This document shows positions 40,239 to 48,674 of a stretch of 49,009 bases of DNA, in pieces (the first letter of the stretch is position 1; every line of letters begins with the position of its first letter). Where the stretch lies: contig NZ_JAQPPK010000033.1 of the NCBI RefSeq assembly GCF_029952445.1, positions 1 through 49,009 on the forward strand, given 5' to 3'. Origin of the DNA: Paenarthrobacter nitroguajacolicus (GTDB taxonomy: Bacteria; Actinomycetota; Actinomycetes; Actinomycetales; Micrococcaceae). Made by a program: the position numbers and the translations under genes. A model generated the notes under the pieces. It ran no database searches, was not told the DNA's origin, and saw nothing but the letters and a program-made list of their open reading frames with translations.

Positions 40239-40836
40239 AAAATTAGTCAGGATCCTCAACGCCGCCACAACGTGCATCGCCCGGAGCGGCGTCCGGGGAA
40301 TGCGGGTCAACGATGTCGCTGCAGAGGCCGGGGTTTCCCCAGGCCTGCTGTACTACCACTTCACTGACCGGGCCGGCCTGCTTGCCGCAACGCTGGAACA
40401 CATCAACAAGCAGGTCAGCAAGGACGACCCCTCCTCCCCCAACACAGTGGATCCTTCCCGCCACGTCCGGCACCTTCTCCTCGACGAGATCAAGGACGAC
40501 GCCGACATCCGCAGGAATTCGGTTGCCTGGAACGAGCTACGGGCGTGCACCATCTTCGAACAGGAACTCGCAGAGCCACTCTCCCGGACAACGGCGGAAT
40601 GGAACCGGGAAATCGCCCAGGCCCTCATGGCCGCCAGCGAAGGCACCGGCGAGGAGGAAGCAGCAGTAACTGCGGAAATCCTCACCAGCCTGGTCGAAGG
40701 GATCTCCGGCCGCTGGCTCAACGGATTCATCACCACAGAGCACGCACGATCCCTGCTGACCACGGCCATCGACTCACTCACCACAACACGCCCCACGAGC
40801 CCCCAGGAAACTGCAACACAGGGGCTGGGCAAATGA
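40231..40836 (+). CDS. TetR-family regulator of the agmatine operon
   Basis: 201 residues from the ATG at 40231, overlapping the transporter stop by 8 bp. The N-terminal helix-turn-helix (LNAATTCIARSGVRGMRVNDVAAEAGVSPGLLYYHFTDRAGLLAATLEHI) is the TetR signature; the rest is a helical ligand domain. It most likely represses the operon at the perfect 18-bp palindrome 38653-38670 and responds to agmatine or putrescine. The start lacks a strong RBS, so translation may be coupled. Confidence 0.9.
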   Translation: MSEKLVRILNAATTCIARSGVRGMRVNDVAAEAGVSPGLLYYHFTDRAGLLAATLEHINKQVSKDDPSSPNTVDPSRHVRHLLLDEIKDDADIRRNSVAWNELRACTIFEQELAEPLSRTTAEWNREIAQALMAASEGTGEEEAAVTAEILTSLVEGISGRWLNGFITTEHARSLLTTAIDSLTTTRPTSPQETATQGLGK

Positions 40837-40919
40837 ACTTTCCGCACATCAAACGACGCGATTCCGCCGGAATCGAACCATCATGCAAGGACCCCTAGGT
40901 CCCGTTAGGAAGCACCACC

Positions 40920-41909
40920 ATGGACATCATCACCAACACCGAACCGCCCGCATCCTTCGCCCGGAGCCAGGAGAGCACCCGCAATCCGCTCCGCGTGGCC
41001 CTGGTCCAGCACCACTGGCGGGAAGACCCAACAGAACTCACCTCGGTGCTCACCCAAGCCATCGGCAAAGCGTCCGACGCCGGCGCTACCGCCGTCTTCC
41101 TGCCGGAACTCACGCTCTCGAAATACCCGGCAAACATCCGGGCCGACAGCAACCCCGGCCGGAATGCCGAGGACCTGATCACCGGCCCCACCTTCGAGTT
41201 CGCCGCCAACGCGGCCCGCACCCACGGAGTCACCGTCCACGCATCACTCTACGAGCGTGCCGACGCAAGCGACGGCCTGGGCTTCAACACCGCCATCCTC
41301 GTCTCACCCAAGGGCGAGCTGCTGGCACGGACCCGCAAGACCCACATCCCTGTCAGCGCCGGCTACTACGAAGACACCTATTTCAGGGCCGGCCCCGCCG
41401 AGGACGCCTACCCGGTGTACCGTCCAGCGGAACTGGACCATGCCGCCGTCGGACTCCCTACCTGCTGGGACGAATGGTTCCCCGAGGTCGCACGGCTGTA
41501 TTCACTTGCTGGCGCCGAAATCCTGGTCTACCCCACCGCCATCGGCTCGGAGCCGACCTTCCCGGAATTCGACCACCAGCCGCTGTGGCAGCACGTCATC
41601 ACCGGCCACGGCATCACAAACGGCACCTTCATGGTGGTCCCCAACCGGACCGGAGACGAAGGCGACATCACCTTCTACGGGTCCTCGTTCATCTCCGACC
41701 CCTATGGTCGCGTCCTGGTTCAGGCACCGCGGGACCAAGAGGCTGTCCTGGTGGCTGATCTCGACCTTGACCAGCGGAAGGACTGGCTTGATCTGTTCCC
41801 GTTCCTGACCACCCGTCGCCCCGATACCTACGCCGAGCTCACCCTGGACGTCGACACCGAACACCCGTACGGTGCAACATCCGCCCCTTTGAGCGCGGGC
41901 CGGTCATGA
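40920..41909 (+). CDS. aguB: N-carbamoylputrescine amidase
   Basis: 329 residues, RBS TAGGAAG. A nitrilase-superfamily carbon-nitrogen hydrolase with the Glu-Lys-Cys triad: Glu in VFLPELTLSKYP, Lys in TRKTHIPVSAGYYEDTYF, and Cys in VGLPTCWDEWFPE. The ISAGYYED/YFRAG-like segment and CWDEWFPE are typical of N-carbamoylputrescine amidases, which release putrescine, CO2 and ammonia. ATGA overlap with the agmatine deiminase gene supports co-function. Length is slightly above the usual 290-300 residues because of an N-terminal tail. Confidence 0.93.
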   Translation: MDIITNTEPPASFARSQESTRNPLRVALVQHHWREDPTELTSVLTQAIGKASDAGATAVFLPELTLSKYPANIRADSNPGRNAEDLITGPTFEFAANAARTHGVTVHASLYERADASDGLGFNTAILVSPKGELLARTRKTHIPVSAGYYEDTYFRAGPAEDAYPVYRPAELDHAAVGLPTCWDEWFPEVARLYSLAGAEILVYPTAIGSEPTFPEFDHQPLWQHVITGHGITNGTFMVVPNRTGDEGDITFYGSSFISDPYGRVLVQAPRDQEAVLVADLDLDQRKDWLDLFPFLTTRRPDTYAELTLDVDTEHPYGATSAPLSAGRS

Positions 41910-42925
41910 CCTGGATGATGCCGAGCGAAACGGCCCGCCAGGAACGCGTGTGGATGGCATTCCCGCCGGAGCGTTCCTCCATAGGTCATACCGCGGCGGA
42001 AACCCACGAGGCCCGAACCGCCTGGGCTGCCGTGGCGCACGCCGTGCTTGAATTCGAGCCGGTCACCATGGTGGTGGACCCACCGGACCCGGCCGCCGCC
42101 CGAACGTACCTTTCGAGCGACATTGAGCTGGTGGAAGCACCCCTCGACGACGCGTGGATGCGGGACATCGGGCCCACCTTCGTGACCGGCGACGACGGTC
42201 GGCTGGGTGGGGTGGACTGGGTCTTCAACGGCTGGGGGCAGCAGGACTGGGCCACCTGGGACAAGGACTCAAAGGTCGGCGCGGAAGTGGTGCGGCAGGC
42301 CGGGGCGGAGCTGATTCAAAGCACCATGGTCAATGAAGGCGGCGGGATCCAGGTGGACGGCTTGGGCACAGTCCTGGTCACCGAAACCGTACAACTGGAT
42401 AAGTTCCGGAACCCTGAGCTGAGCAAGGCGGATGTCGAAGCCGAACTGGCCCGCACCATCGGCGCCACCCAGGTCATTTGGCTTCCGCGGGGGCTGACGC
42501 GGGATTCGCAGGACCTCGGAACCCGCGGACACGTAGACATCGTGGCTGCCATCCCGTCCCCGGGCGTGCTGCTTGTCCATTCCCAGCGCAACCCAGAGCA
42601 CCCGGACTTCCAGGTCACCGCCGACATCATCTCGATGCTCGCCGGGACCCGGGATGCGCAGGGCCGGGCATGGGAAATCGTGGAAGTACCCGCCCCGGAG
42701 ACATTGCGCGACGAGCTCGACTGGGTGGATTACAGCTACATCAACCATCTGGTGGTCAACGGCGGTGTCATTGCCTGCAGCTTCGATGACCCCGCCGACA
42801 CCGAAGCCCGGCGGATCCTCGAGCAAGCTTACCCGGGGCGAAAAGTAGTCACGGTGGATGCCCGCCCCATCTTCGCCCGCGGCGGCGGCATCCATTGCAT
42901 CACCCAGCACCAACCGGCCGTCTGA
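41906..42925 (+). CDS. aguA: Agmatine deiminase
   Basis: 339 residues. The enzyme hydrolyses agmatine to N-carbamoylputrescine and ammonia. Hallmarks are RVWMAFPP, DDAWMRDIGPTFV, EGGGIQVDG, TRGHVDIVA (here RGHVDIVAAIPSPG), SYINHLVVNGGVIACSFDDPAD and the catalytic cysteine in GGGIHCITQHQP. This is a full-length guanidine-modifying enzyme of the AguA type. Its ATG overlaps the aguB stop. The operon transporter-TetR-aguB-aguA converts agmatine to putrescine. Confidence 0.95.
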   Translation: MTWMMPSETARQERVWMAFPPERSSIGHTAAETHEARTAWAAVAHAVLEFEPVTMVVDPPDPAAARTYLSSDIELVEAPLDDAWMRDIGPTFVTGDDGRLGGVDWVFNGWGQQDWATWDKDSKVGAEVVRQAGAELIQSTMVNEGGGIQVDGLGTVLVTETVQLDKFRNPELSKADVEAELARTIGATQVIWLPRGLTRDSQDLGTRGHVDIVAAIPSPGVLLVHSQRNPEHPDFQVTADIISMLAGTRDAQGRAWEIVEVPAPETLRDELDWVDYSYINHLVVNGGVIACSFDDPADTEARRILEQAYPGRKVVTVDARPIFARGGGIHCITQHQPAV

Positions 42926-42938
42926 TGTAGCCGCGGCA

Positions 42939-42973
42939 GCCCGCCGTCGAGCGCTTAAAGCACGACGGCGGGC
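42939..42973 (+). terminator. Terminator of the agmatine operon
   Basis: GCCCGCCGTCG (42939-42949) pairs with CGACGGCGGGC (42963-42973), 11 bp perfect. The arm sequence resembles the hairpin at 35578-35612. Confidence 0.8.
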
Positions 42974-43096
42974 GCTGGTCGGCCGTGAGTCCCAACCCGC
43001 GGCGTGATGCACGCGAAGCAATCCGGTAAATTTGATTCCACGAGTTTGACCCTCGGTGAGCAACACCATTCGCGCGCCTCACGAAAGCAGGATCAT

Positions 43097-44284
43097 ATGA
43101 CCGTCTCTCCCCTCATCTGGGGCATCACCATCGTCGTCATTCTGGCGCTCTTGGCCTTTGACTACTTCTTCCACATCCGCAAAGCCCACGTTCCTTCGCT
43201 GAAGGAAGCGGCCATCTGGTCCTCCATTTACGTCGGATTGGCCGTCGTCTTCGGCATCCTGGTGCTGGTCTTTGGCGGAGCGCAGATGGGTTCGGAGTAC
43301 TTCGCCGGATACATCACGGAGAAGGCCCTGTCGGTCGATAACCTGTTCGTGTTCCTGATCATCATGGCGAGCTTCCGGGTGCCGCGCGAGGACCAGCAGA
43401 AGGTCCTGTTGTTCGGCATCGTGTTCTCGCTGATCGCCCGGACCGGCTTCATTTTCCTGGGCGCCGCGCTGATCAACTCGTTCGCCTGGGTGTTCTACAT
43501 CTTCGGCCTGATCCTGCTGCTCACCGCCGGCAACCTGCTCAAGCCCGGTGACCACGGCGATGACCAAGCCAACAACTTCATCATCCGCGTGGCCAAGAAG
43601 CTCTTCCACACCACGGACAAGTACGACGGCGACAAGCTCTTCACCATGGTCAACGGCAAACGGGCCCTCACCCCGATGCTCCTGGTGATGGTGGCGATCG
43701 GCGGCACGGACATCCTGTTTGCCCTCGACTCGATCCCGGCAATCTTCGGCCTCACCCAGAACGTCTTCATCGTCTTCACGGCCACCGCGTTCTCGCTGAT
43801 GGGCCTGCGCCAGCTCTACTTCCTGATCGATGGCCTGCTGGATCGCTTGATCTACCTCTCCTACGGCCTCGCGGCGATCCTGGCGTTCATCGGCGTCAAG
43901 CTCATCCTGCACGCCCTCCACGAGAACAACCTGCCGTTCATCAACGACGGCGAGCACGTGGCCGTCGTCGAAATCACCACTGGCCTGTCGCTGAGCGTGA
44001 TTATCGGAACGCTGATCATCACGGTGGCGTTGTCGCTCCTGAGCCCCGCCGGTAAGGCCCAAACGGCCATCAACAATGCCCGCCGGCACGCCGTGGACTA
44101 CCTCGACCTTGACTACACGGCCGACGCCAACGAACGCGAGCGCATTTACCGCGCGCTGACGGCCGAGGAGGCGCAGATCGTCCAGATGCCCCTCAAGTAC
44201 AGGAACAAGGCCAAAGACGTGGACAAGATCCGCGAGCAAGTGGCCGAGGCACACCGCCAGCACGAGGCCTTCCTCAACCGCTAA
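43097..44284 (+). CDS. TerC-family membrane protein
   Basis: 395 residues from the ATG at 43097; the upstream extension is not protein-like. About nine membrane helices, with the TerC hallmarks ALSVDNLFVFLIIMASF (Asp-bearing helix) and GGTDILFALDSIPAIFGLT. The C-terminal tail is soluble and charged. Relatives export or insert Mn2+ (Alx/MntX-like) or help membrane-protein metalation. No manganese riboswitch was seen in the 120-bp leader. A bidirectional terminator follows. Confidence 0.92.
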   Translation: MTVSPLIWGITIVVILALLAFDYFFHIRKAHVPSLKEAAIWSSIYVGLAVVFGILVLVFGGAQMGSEYFAGYITEKALSVDNLFVFLIIMASFRVPREDQQKVLLFGIVFSLIARTGFIFLGAALINSFAWVFYIFGLILLLTAGNLLKPGDHGDDQANNFIIRVAKKLFHTTDKYDGDKLFTMVNGKRALTPMLLVMVAIGGTDILFALDSIPAIFGLTQNVFIVFTATAFSLMGLRQLYFLIDGLLDRLIYLSYGLAAILAFIGVKLILHALHENNLPFINDGEHVAVVEITTGLSLSVIIGTLIITVALSLLSPAGKAQTAINNARRHAVDYLDLDYTADANERERIYRALTAEEAQIVQMPLKYRNKAKDVDKIREQVAEAHRQHEAFLNR

Positions 44285-44310
44285 CGGCTATCCGCCCAAC
44301 CGTTAAGCAA

Positions 44311-44347
44311 GAAGAATGCGGGCCTCATTCTGAGACCCGCATCCTTC
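44311..44347. terminator. Bidirectional terminator
   Basis: ATGCGGGCCTC (44316-44326) and GAGACCCGCAT (44332-44342) form an 11-bp stem with one mismatch; GAAGA and TCCTTCT around it give T-rich ends in both directions. It separates the TerC gene from the convergent YciI gene. Confidence 0.75.
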
Positions 44348-44362
44348 TCTGCGTAGCTGTCC

Positions 44363-44701
44363 CTACATCCCGGGAACCTGCTGCGCCTCGTGGACTTCGA
44401 TCTCGCAGCCACCGGGCATCTTCAGGTGGGGGTGCTCCTTGGCAAGCTGCAGTGCGGCTTCCATGTTTTCGGCTTCGACGATGCTGTAACCGGCAACCTC
44501 ACGCTTGCTCGGCGCCGTTCCACCGTCAGAGGAAACGCGGACTCCGTTAGCCAGCGGTGTACCAAAATCCACAAGCCCGTCGCCCACCTTGGCGGCCCAC
44601 GCGTTCCACTGCCCCATGACGGCTTCCATCTCTTCCGGAGCCGGGGGTGCTGCTTCAGCCGGAGTCATGGGTGCGTGATAGATAAAAACAAACCTGGACA
44701 T
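44363..44701 (-). CDS. YciI-family (DGPF) protein
   Basis: 112 residues from the ATG at 44701, RBS AAAGGACC; the longer open frame is Arg-rich and antisense to nothing convincing. SRFVFIYHAPMTPAEAAPPAPEEMEAVMGQWNAWAAKVGDGLVDFGTPL is the YCII-related/DGPF start, and the end ALQLAKEHPHLKMPGGCEIEVHEA is the conserved C-terminal part. The function of the family is unclear; it often accompanies ECF sigma factors or SRPBCC genes. It follows the SRPBCC-TIGR03086 fusion by 28 bp. Confidence 0.9.
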   Translation of the reverse strand: MSRFVFIYHAPMTPAEAAPPAPEEMEAVMGQWNAWAAKVGDGLVDFGTPLANGVRVSSDGGTAPSKREVAGYSIVEAENMEAALQLAKEHPHLKMPGGCEIEVHEAQQVPGM

Positions 44702-44729
44702 GATGGTCCTTCTTTCTGTGGTGGTGGAT

Positions 44730-45704
44730 TTAGAGGGTGACGCTACGGCCGGTGAAGGCAACCAAGCGCTCCAGGCTGCCCGCCGTCTCCGACGTCGGCT
44801 GCTCCGGCGCGAAGCTTCCATTGGCGCGGACCTGCTCGGAAATGGTCTGGCGCGCCAGTTCGGTGACGTAATCGCTGACGACGTCGGACACGGCCACCTG
44901 CTGATCGGTCGCCTTCGCGAAGTCCCACGCGTGGACCAGGAGCTCGAGGTTCAGAATTCCGGCCAGAGTGGTTGCGGGGAGCTCAGCGAAGCCCATGTCC
45001 ACAGCACCCTCAACGCCGCGGCGCGCGAACGCTTCCAAAGCAGGCTGTGCCAATTCGGCGATCCGGACCTCCGGTGCGGCGTCCTTGCGATCAACCGGCT
45101 CAGCGCCTAGGGCACGCCCAATATTCAGGAGCGAGCCCGCCAGGTGCTCCAACAACCCGGCAACGTTGAAGTCGGCACACGGGGTAGCCTTGTCAGCATC
45201 GTCAGCGGTGACGTTCCGGAGGACGCCCAGGAGAATCGCCAGCGAGGCATCGGCGGATGTCAGGTGGTCAATGGGATCGGGTGCCCAGGCCCAGTCATCC
45301 CTGCCCGCGGCCGAGGACGCTTCATCGACGAGCCGCTCCAGATAGTGGTTCCAGCCCATCGCGTGCGAGGCCGCCTGCTCCTCCGTGAGGCCCTCATGCA
45401 CCATGCGCAGCGACGTGCCGGCTGCCTCGGGCTCCAAGGTAATGGTCACTGTGGACGCACCTGGCGGCAAATCCCCGCCACCTTCCCAGCCCCACGTAAA
45501 GACGACCCGCTTTCCCGGTTCAATCTCCTGAAATACTCCGGCGGCGTGATGGCCAGGGGTAACAGTCCAGCGATACTCGCCACCGACCCGGAGGTCCACC
45601 CTGGCTGCCACGGTTTGCCAGCGACGAAGCCGCTCCGGCTGGGTGATGAGCGCGAACGCTTCGTCAACTGTGACCGGCAGGTGGATCGTTTTGTCGAAAC
45701 TCAT
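44730..45704 (-). CDS. Fusion protein: SRPBCC (AHSA1) domain plus TIGR03086/mycothiol-isomerase-type domain
   Basis: 324 residues from the ATG at 45704; the open frame upstream of this overlaps the ArsR gene in another frame and is not protein. Residues 1-140 are AHSA1-type SRPBCC (TIHLPVTVDEAFALITQPERLRRWQTVAARVDLRVGGEYRWTV, ending GWNHYLERLV). Residues about 145-324 are a TIGR03086/MDMPI-type metal-binding four-helix domain (ATPCADFNVAGLLEHLAGSLLNIGRALG and ELLVHAWDFAKAT), with the His-x3-Asp/Glu-type metal ligands. The two domains are usually separate genes. It overlaps the ArsR gene by 41 bp. Confidence 0.87.
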   Translation of the reverse strand: MSFDKTIHLPVTVDEAFALITQPERLRRWQTVAARVDLRVGGEYRWTVTPGHHAAGVFQEIEPGKRVVFTWGWEGGGDLPPGASTVTITLEPEAAGTSLRMVHEGLTEEQAASHAMGWNHYLERLVDEASSAAGRDDWAWAPDPIDHLTSADASLAILLGVLRNVTADDADKATPCADFNVAGLLEHLAGSLLNIGRALGAEPVDRKDAAPEVRIAELAQPALEAFARRGVEGAVDMGFAELPATTLAGILNLELLVHAWDFAKATDQQVAVSDVVSDYVTELARQTISEQVRANGSFAPEQPTSETAGSLERLVAFTGRSVTL

Positions 45705-46059
45705 GTGCGTCCTTGTCTTGGAGTTGCTGGTTGTTGGGGTGTTGTTGTGGAGTGCCGCGCTGCTCAGCCATCGCCGCGGCATCGGAGGCCAGGAGATCCA
45801 GCTCATTGGTCCAGAACTGCGAGACAAGTTCACGGAGGCGGCCCATTCCGAGGGGATTGAGCCGGTAGAACCTGTTCCTCCCTTCCTTGCGGGCAGTGAC
45901 CAAGCCCGCCTTTTCCAGCAAGAGCAGGTGCTGCGAAATGGCGGAGCGGCTGACCTCGAAGTGCGCAGACAGATCGCTGACGGCTCGTTCGTTGCCGGCC
46001 AGGAGATGCAGGAGTCTACGCCGATTGGGCTCTGCGGCGATCTCCAGGGCATCCAACAC
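45664..46059 (-). CDS. ArsR-family regulator
   Basis: 131 residues from the GTG at 46059. An ATG at 46095 is in frame, but codons 4-9 from it lie in the operator palindrome, which fits a -35/-10 pair better. The winged helix LEIAAEPNRRRLLHLLAGNERAVSDLSAHFEVSRSAISQHLLLLEKAGLVTARKEGRNRFYRLNP is complete. No metal-thiolate motif (CxC) is present. The C-terminus is Gln/Asn-rich. It overlaps the SRPBCC-TIGR03086 gene and controls it in all likelihood. Confidence 0.88.
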   Translation of the reverse strand: MLDALEIAAEPNRRRLLHLLAGNERAVSDLSAHFEVSRSAISQHLLLLEKAGLVTARKEGRNRFYRLNPLGMGRLRELVSQFWTNELDLLASDAAAMAEQRGTPQQHPNNQQLQDKDAHEFRQNDPPAGHS

Positions 46060-46095
46060 ATTCAATACGTTAGTGATCACTAACGCATTAAGCAA
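46060..46095 (-). promoter_or_regulatory. ArsR promoter with operator between -35 and -10 (leaderless)
   Basis: On the minus strand TTGCTT (46090-46095), 17 bp, then TAACGT (46067-46072). The perfect palindrome CGTTAGTGATCACTAACG (46068-46085) covers the spacer and -10. The GTG at 46059 begins seven bases beyond the -10. This is the same arrangement as at 33635-33671. Confidence 0.65.
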
Positions 46096-46126
46096 GGGCT
46101 ATGCTGTGCCTTCTCCAAGGGGCGGG

Positions 46127-47491
46127 CTAAACCGCCGGCTTCCGCCACATCACCGCGAGCACCAGCACCACGGCACTAAGCCCGAGCATCACCAGGACCA
46201 TGATTCCCCAGTTCGCCTGGTTCACTCCGGGGCCGTACAGCACACCGATCAGAACGGTGGCGGTGATGGCTCCGAGGTAGCGGCACGTCTGGAAGATTCC
46301 CGCTGCCACTCCCCTCTCCTCCGGCCGGGCGGAAACGTAGAGGCCCTGGTTGGACGCCGTGCTGACCATCCCATACGGGACACCCATCAAGGCGGTCAGG
46401 ACGAACACCACCGGCGCCCACAGCGTCATGGTGAGAATCCCCAGGGTGCCGGCCGCAAGACTCAGAATCACGACCCCTGTGATCAGGACCGAACGGACGC
46501 CGAACCGCTCAATGAACCGCACGGTCAGTGGCGTCACCACAACCGACAACGCCGCAAGGGGAAGCATCAGCAGGCCCACCACGCCGGCGTCGTAATGGCC
46601 TGCTTCCTGCAGCAGCTGCGGAAGGCCGAAGAACGCAAAGTAATAAACGCCGCTGAAGACGATGAACAGCAAGTACACCAGCAGCAGCGGTCGGTTCCGG
46701 CCCAGCAGGCGGAGGTCCAGGAACGGGGGCCGGAACCTCAGCTCCCGCCAGGCAAAAAGCGCGCCGATCACTGTGGCGCCGCCCAGAAGGTACCAGCGGT
46801 ACCCGGGCAGCACGTTGAGCAGCGCCATCATGGCCAGCATCAGCGAGGTAACGAAAGCGAGGATGCCGGGGATGTCGGAGTCGCGGAGGAGCGTTCCCAA
46901 CGAACCCGTTTCCCGGCCGGAATCCGCGGGCGCCGTTTGGCGAACAATGAACAAGGCCAGCAACGCGATGGGGACGTTGATGGCGAACAGCGCCTGCCAT
47001 CCCACCAGGCTCACCAGCAAGCCGCCGACCACCGGACCAATAGCTGCGGCGGACGTGTTCGCCATCTGGATCCGTCCCAGCGGTCGGGTGGACGGCAGGT
47101 TGGCAAGCTTGCTCAACTCCGTCACCATCACGACGGCGGACGGGTAAGCGGTAGCGGTCCCCACCGCCATGAGCGCGCGGGCAACACAGACGAGTGCGAA
47201 GTTGGGCAGGAAGGGAGCGATCGCGCAGGTGACAGCCACCAAGGCCATGCCGAACATGAACAGACGACGTGGTCCGAAGCGATCAGCAAGCCTGCCCATG
47301 AGCGGCTGGCCCGCCGCCGACGCCAAATAGAACGAAGTGATGACCCAGGTGACTGTGGCGACGTCCAGGGAGAAGTGCTCCCGAAGGACCACCAACGCCA
47401 CGGCGATCATGGACGAATTCAGCGGATTCAGCGCCGTCCCCAGGCTCAGCGCGGCAATCGCGAGCCCTGGACGGGGTTTGTTGGCAGTCAC
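46127..47491 (-). CDS. MFS transporter, DHA2 (EmrB/QacA-like) type
   Basis: 454 residues, about 12-14 membrane segments. The first helix pair LNPLNSSMIAVALVVLREHFSLDVATVTWVITSFYLA and the loop GQPLMGRLADRFGPRRLFMFGMALVAV (MFS motif A) are typical of the DHA2 group, which expels drugs or small organic molecules with protons. The mid-part (GPVVGGLLVSLVGWQALFAINVPIALLAL) contains motif C. It stands 32 bp from the ArsR start on the same strand, so it is probably separate from the ArsR operon, with its own promoter upstream. Confidence 0.93.
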   Translation of the reverse strand: MTANKPRPGLAIAALSLGTALNPLNSSMIAVALVVLREHFSLDVATVTWVITSFYLASAAGQPLMGRLADRFGPRRLFMFGMALVAVTCAIAPFLPNFALVCVARALMAVGTATAYPSAVVMVTELSKLANLPSTRPLGRIQMANTSAAAIGPVVGGLLVSLVGWQALFAINVPIALLALFIVRQTAPADSGRETGSLGTLLRDSDIPGILAFVTSLMLAMMALLNVLPGYRWYLLGGATVIGALFAWRELRFRPPFLDLRLLGRNRPLLLVYLLFIVFSGVYYFAFFGLPQLLQEAGHYDAGVVGLLMLPLAALSVVVTPLTVRFIERFGVRSVLITGVVILSLAAGTLGILTMTLWAPVVFVLTALMGVPYGMVSTASNQGLYVSARPEERGVAAGIFQTCRYLGAITATVLIGVLYGPGVNQANWGIMVLVMLGLSAVVLVLAVMWRKPAV

Positions 47492-47568
47492 CCGACCCAG
47501 TCTGCTCCATGGTTGCCTCGGGTTACGAAACGGGTTCGGTGGGCGGACTCTCTGGTTCAGGCAAATTT

Positions 47569-47650
47569 TGCTGGATCATCTGGCGTAGCAGCGGCACCCA
47601 ACCCCGGAATTCCGCGGGTGCACCGAGGGGCGGGCGCCGATGATCCAGCA
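47569..47650. terminator. Long inverted repeat between the ANTAR gene and the MFS gene
   Basis: TGCTGGATCATCTGGCG (47569-47585) is complementary to CGCCGATGATCCAGCA (47635-47650) with one mismatch. The enclosed 49 bp also contain a small hairpin. It begins nine bases past the ANTAR stop on the minus strand and is the probable terminator of that gene. Confidence 0.6.
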
Positions 47651-47658
47651 GAATCTAC

Positions 47659-48396
47659 TCACTCCTCAAAGTGCGTGGTGATCTTCCCCGAGGAGACGGC
47701 GGCGATGATGGACTTTGCCAGATGCCGCAGTTTGATATTCCGGTTGCTCGAAGCCGTGCGGAGGATGGTGAACGCTTCCTCCTGGCTGCAATGGTTTTGG
47801 GCCATGATCGCGCCAACCGCCAAATCGATGACGGTACGTGACTGCATGGCCGCTGCCAGGTCATTCCGCGCGTCGCTGAGCTGGGCGATTTTCAGCGCGA
47901 GCCGCAGGGATTTGGAAGCATGGGATGCGAAAATCTCGGCGCGCTCCACATCGTCATCGCTGAAGGCGTCTGTTCGTTCCGAGTAGAGGTTCAAGGCAGC
48001 GCGGGTATCGCCTTCCACCAACAGCGGGACGCTGAGGATCGAGCGAAGGCCCTGGTCCGAGGCAGCCTGGATATATTCGGGCCAGCGATGCTCGGCCAGG
48101 AGGTCCCGAACCAGCACGGGCGTGAGCTTGTCCATTGCCGTGAGGCAGGGACCCTCGAAGGTGCTTTGGAGTTGGTCCATGACGAGGGCGCGCTCGTCGC
48201 TGCTCGCCGCGGTTGCGGACTTCTTGCGACGTAACACGGTGATGCCGCTGAAGACCGGGCTCTCCGGGTGGGAGAGGCTCTCGGCGGAGAAGGCTGCAAG
48301 ATCGCTGAGAAAAGCCTCAACGTCTTCGCTGCCCAGAACCAGATCCAAAAAGTATCCGTTCTGGAGAGCGTCCTGCTCGGGGAGGGGGTTGACCAT
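47659..48396 (-). CDS. GAF-ANTAR transcription antitermination regulator
   Basis: 245 residues from the ATG at 48396 (RBS AGGAA); an upstream in-frame ATG adds 23 residues with less support. Residues about 25-165 are a GAF sensor domain (LSHPESPVFSGITVLRRKK to LVEGDTRAALNLYSERTDAFSDDDVERAEIFA). Residues about 180-235 are ANTAR: RTVIDLAVGAIMAQNHCSQEEAFTILRTASSNRNIKLRHLAKSIIA. ANTAR proteins bind dual hairpins in nascent RNA and prevent termination. Actinobacterial GAF-ANTAR proteins act in stress responses. The bound ligand and RNA targets are unknown. Confidence 0.92.
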   Translation of the reverse strand: MVNPLPEQDALQNGYFLDLVLGSEDVEAFLSDLAAFSAESLSHPESPVFSGITVLRRKKSATAASSDERALVMDQLQSTFEGPCLTAMDKLTPVLVRDLLAEHRWPEYIQAASDQGLRSILSVPLLVEGDTRAALNLYSERTDAFSDDDVERAEIFASHASKSLRLALKIAQLSDARNDLAAAMQSRTVIDLAVGAIMAQNHCSQEEAFTILRTASSNRNIKLRHLAKSIIAAVSSGKITTHFEE

Positions 48397-48674
48397 GCAC
48401 GTTCCTACTGACTGAAATGCGTCCCCAGCAGACAGCAAAGGAGCGAAAAGGGCCGCCCTCTGCAAAACGGTCTGGCAATACCTTATATCCCAACGATCAA
48501 CGGTACAAAGTGCAATTCAAAAGGGCTTGACCTGCGGCAACGCCCACAGCCTGATCCCGCTTTGTCAACTGAGGCAACGCTTTCATGACGCGCAATAAGT
48601 AAGTAGGCTTACTATGCAATCGTGATCCGACAGGTCGCGGTCCGACAAGGACCATCATGAAAAGGAGACATCAG

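Noticed and set aside
42976..43096. Manganese (yybP-ykoY) riboswitch before the TerC gene
   Set aside because: The conserved core sequence of that riboswitch was not found in the leader.
43079..44263. Minus-strand frame over the TerC gene
   Set aside because: Antisense shadow frame with a Glu/Asp/Gln-rich composition.
45705..46061. N-terminal extension of the SRPBCC-TIGR03086 protein
   Set aside because: It runs through the ArsR gene in another frame; the family motif begins at the ATG at 45704.
46060..46095. ATG at 46095 as start of the ArsR gene
   Set aside because: Those codons coincide with the -35, operator palindrome and -10; a leaderless GTG at 46059 fits better.
45887..47986. Very long plus-strand frame over the MFS gene
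   Set aside because: Antisense to motif-bearing genes; Gln/His/Arg-rich composition is typical of a high-GC shadow frame.
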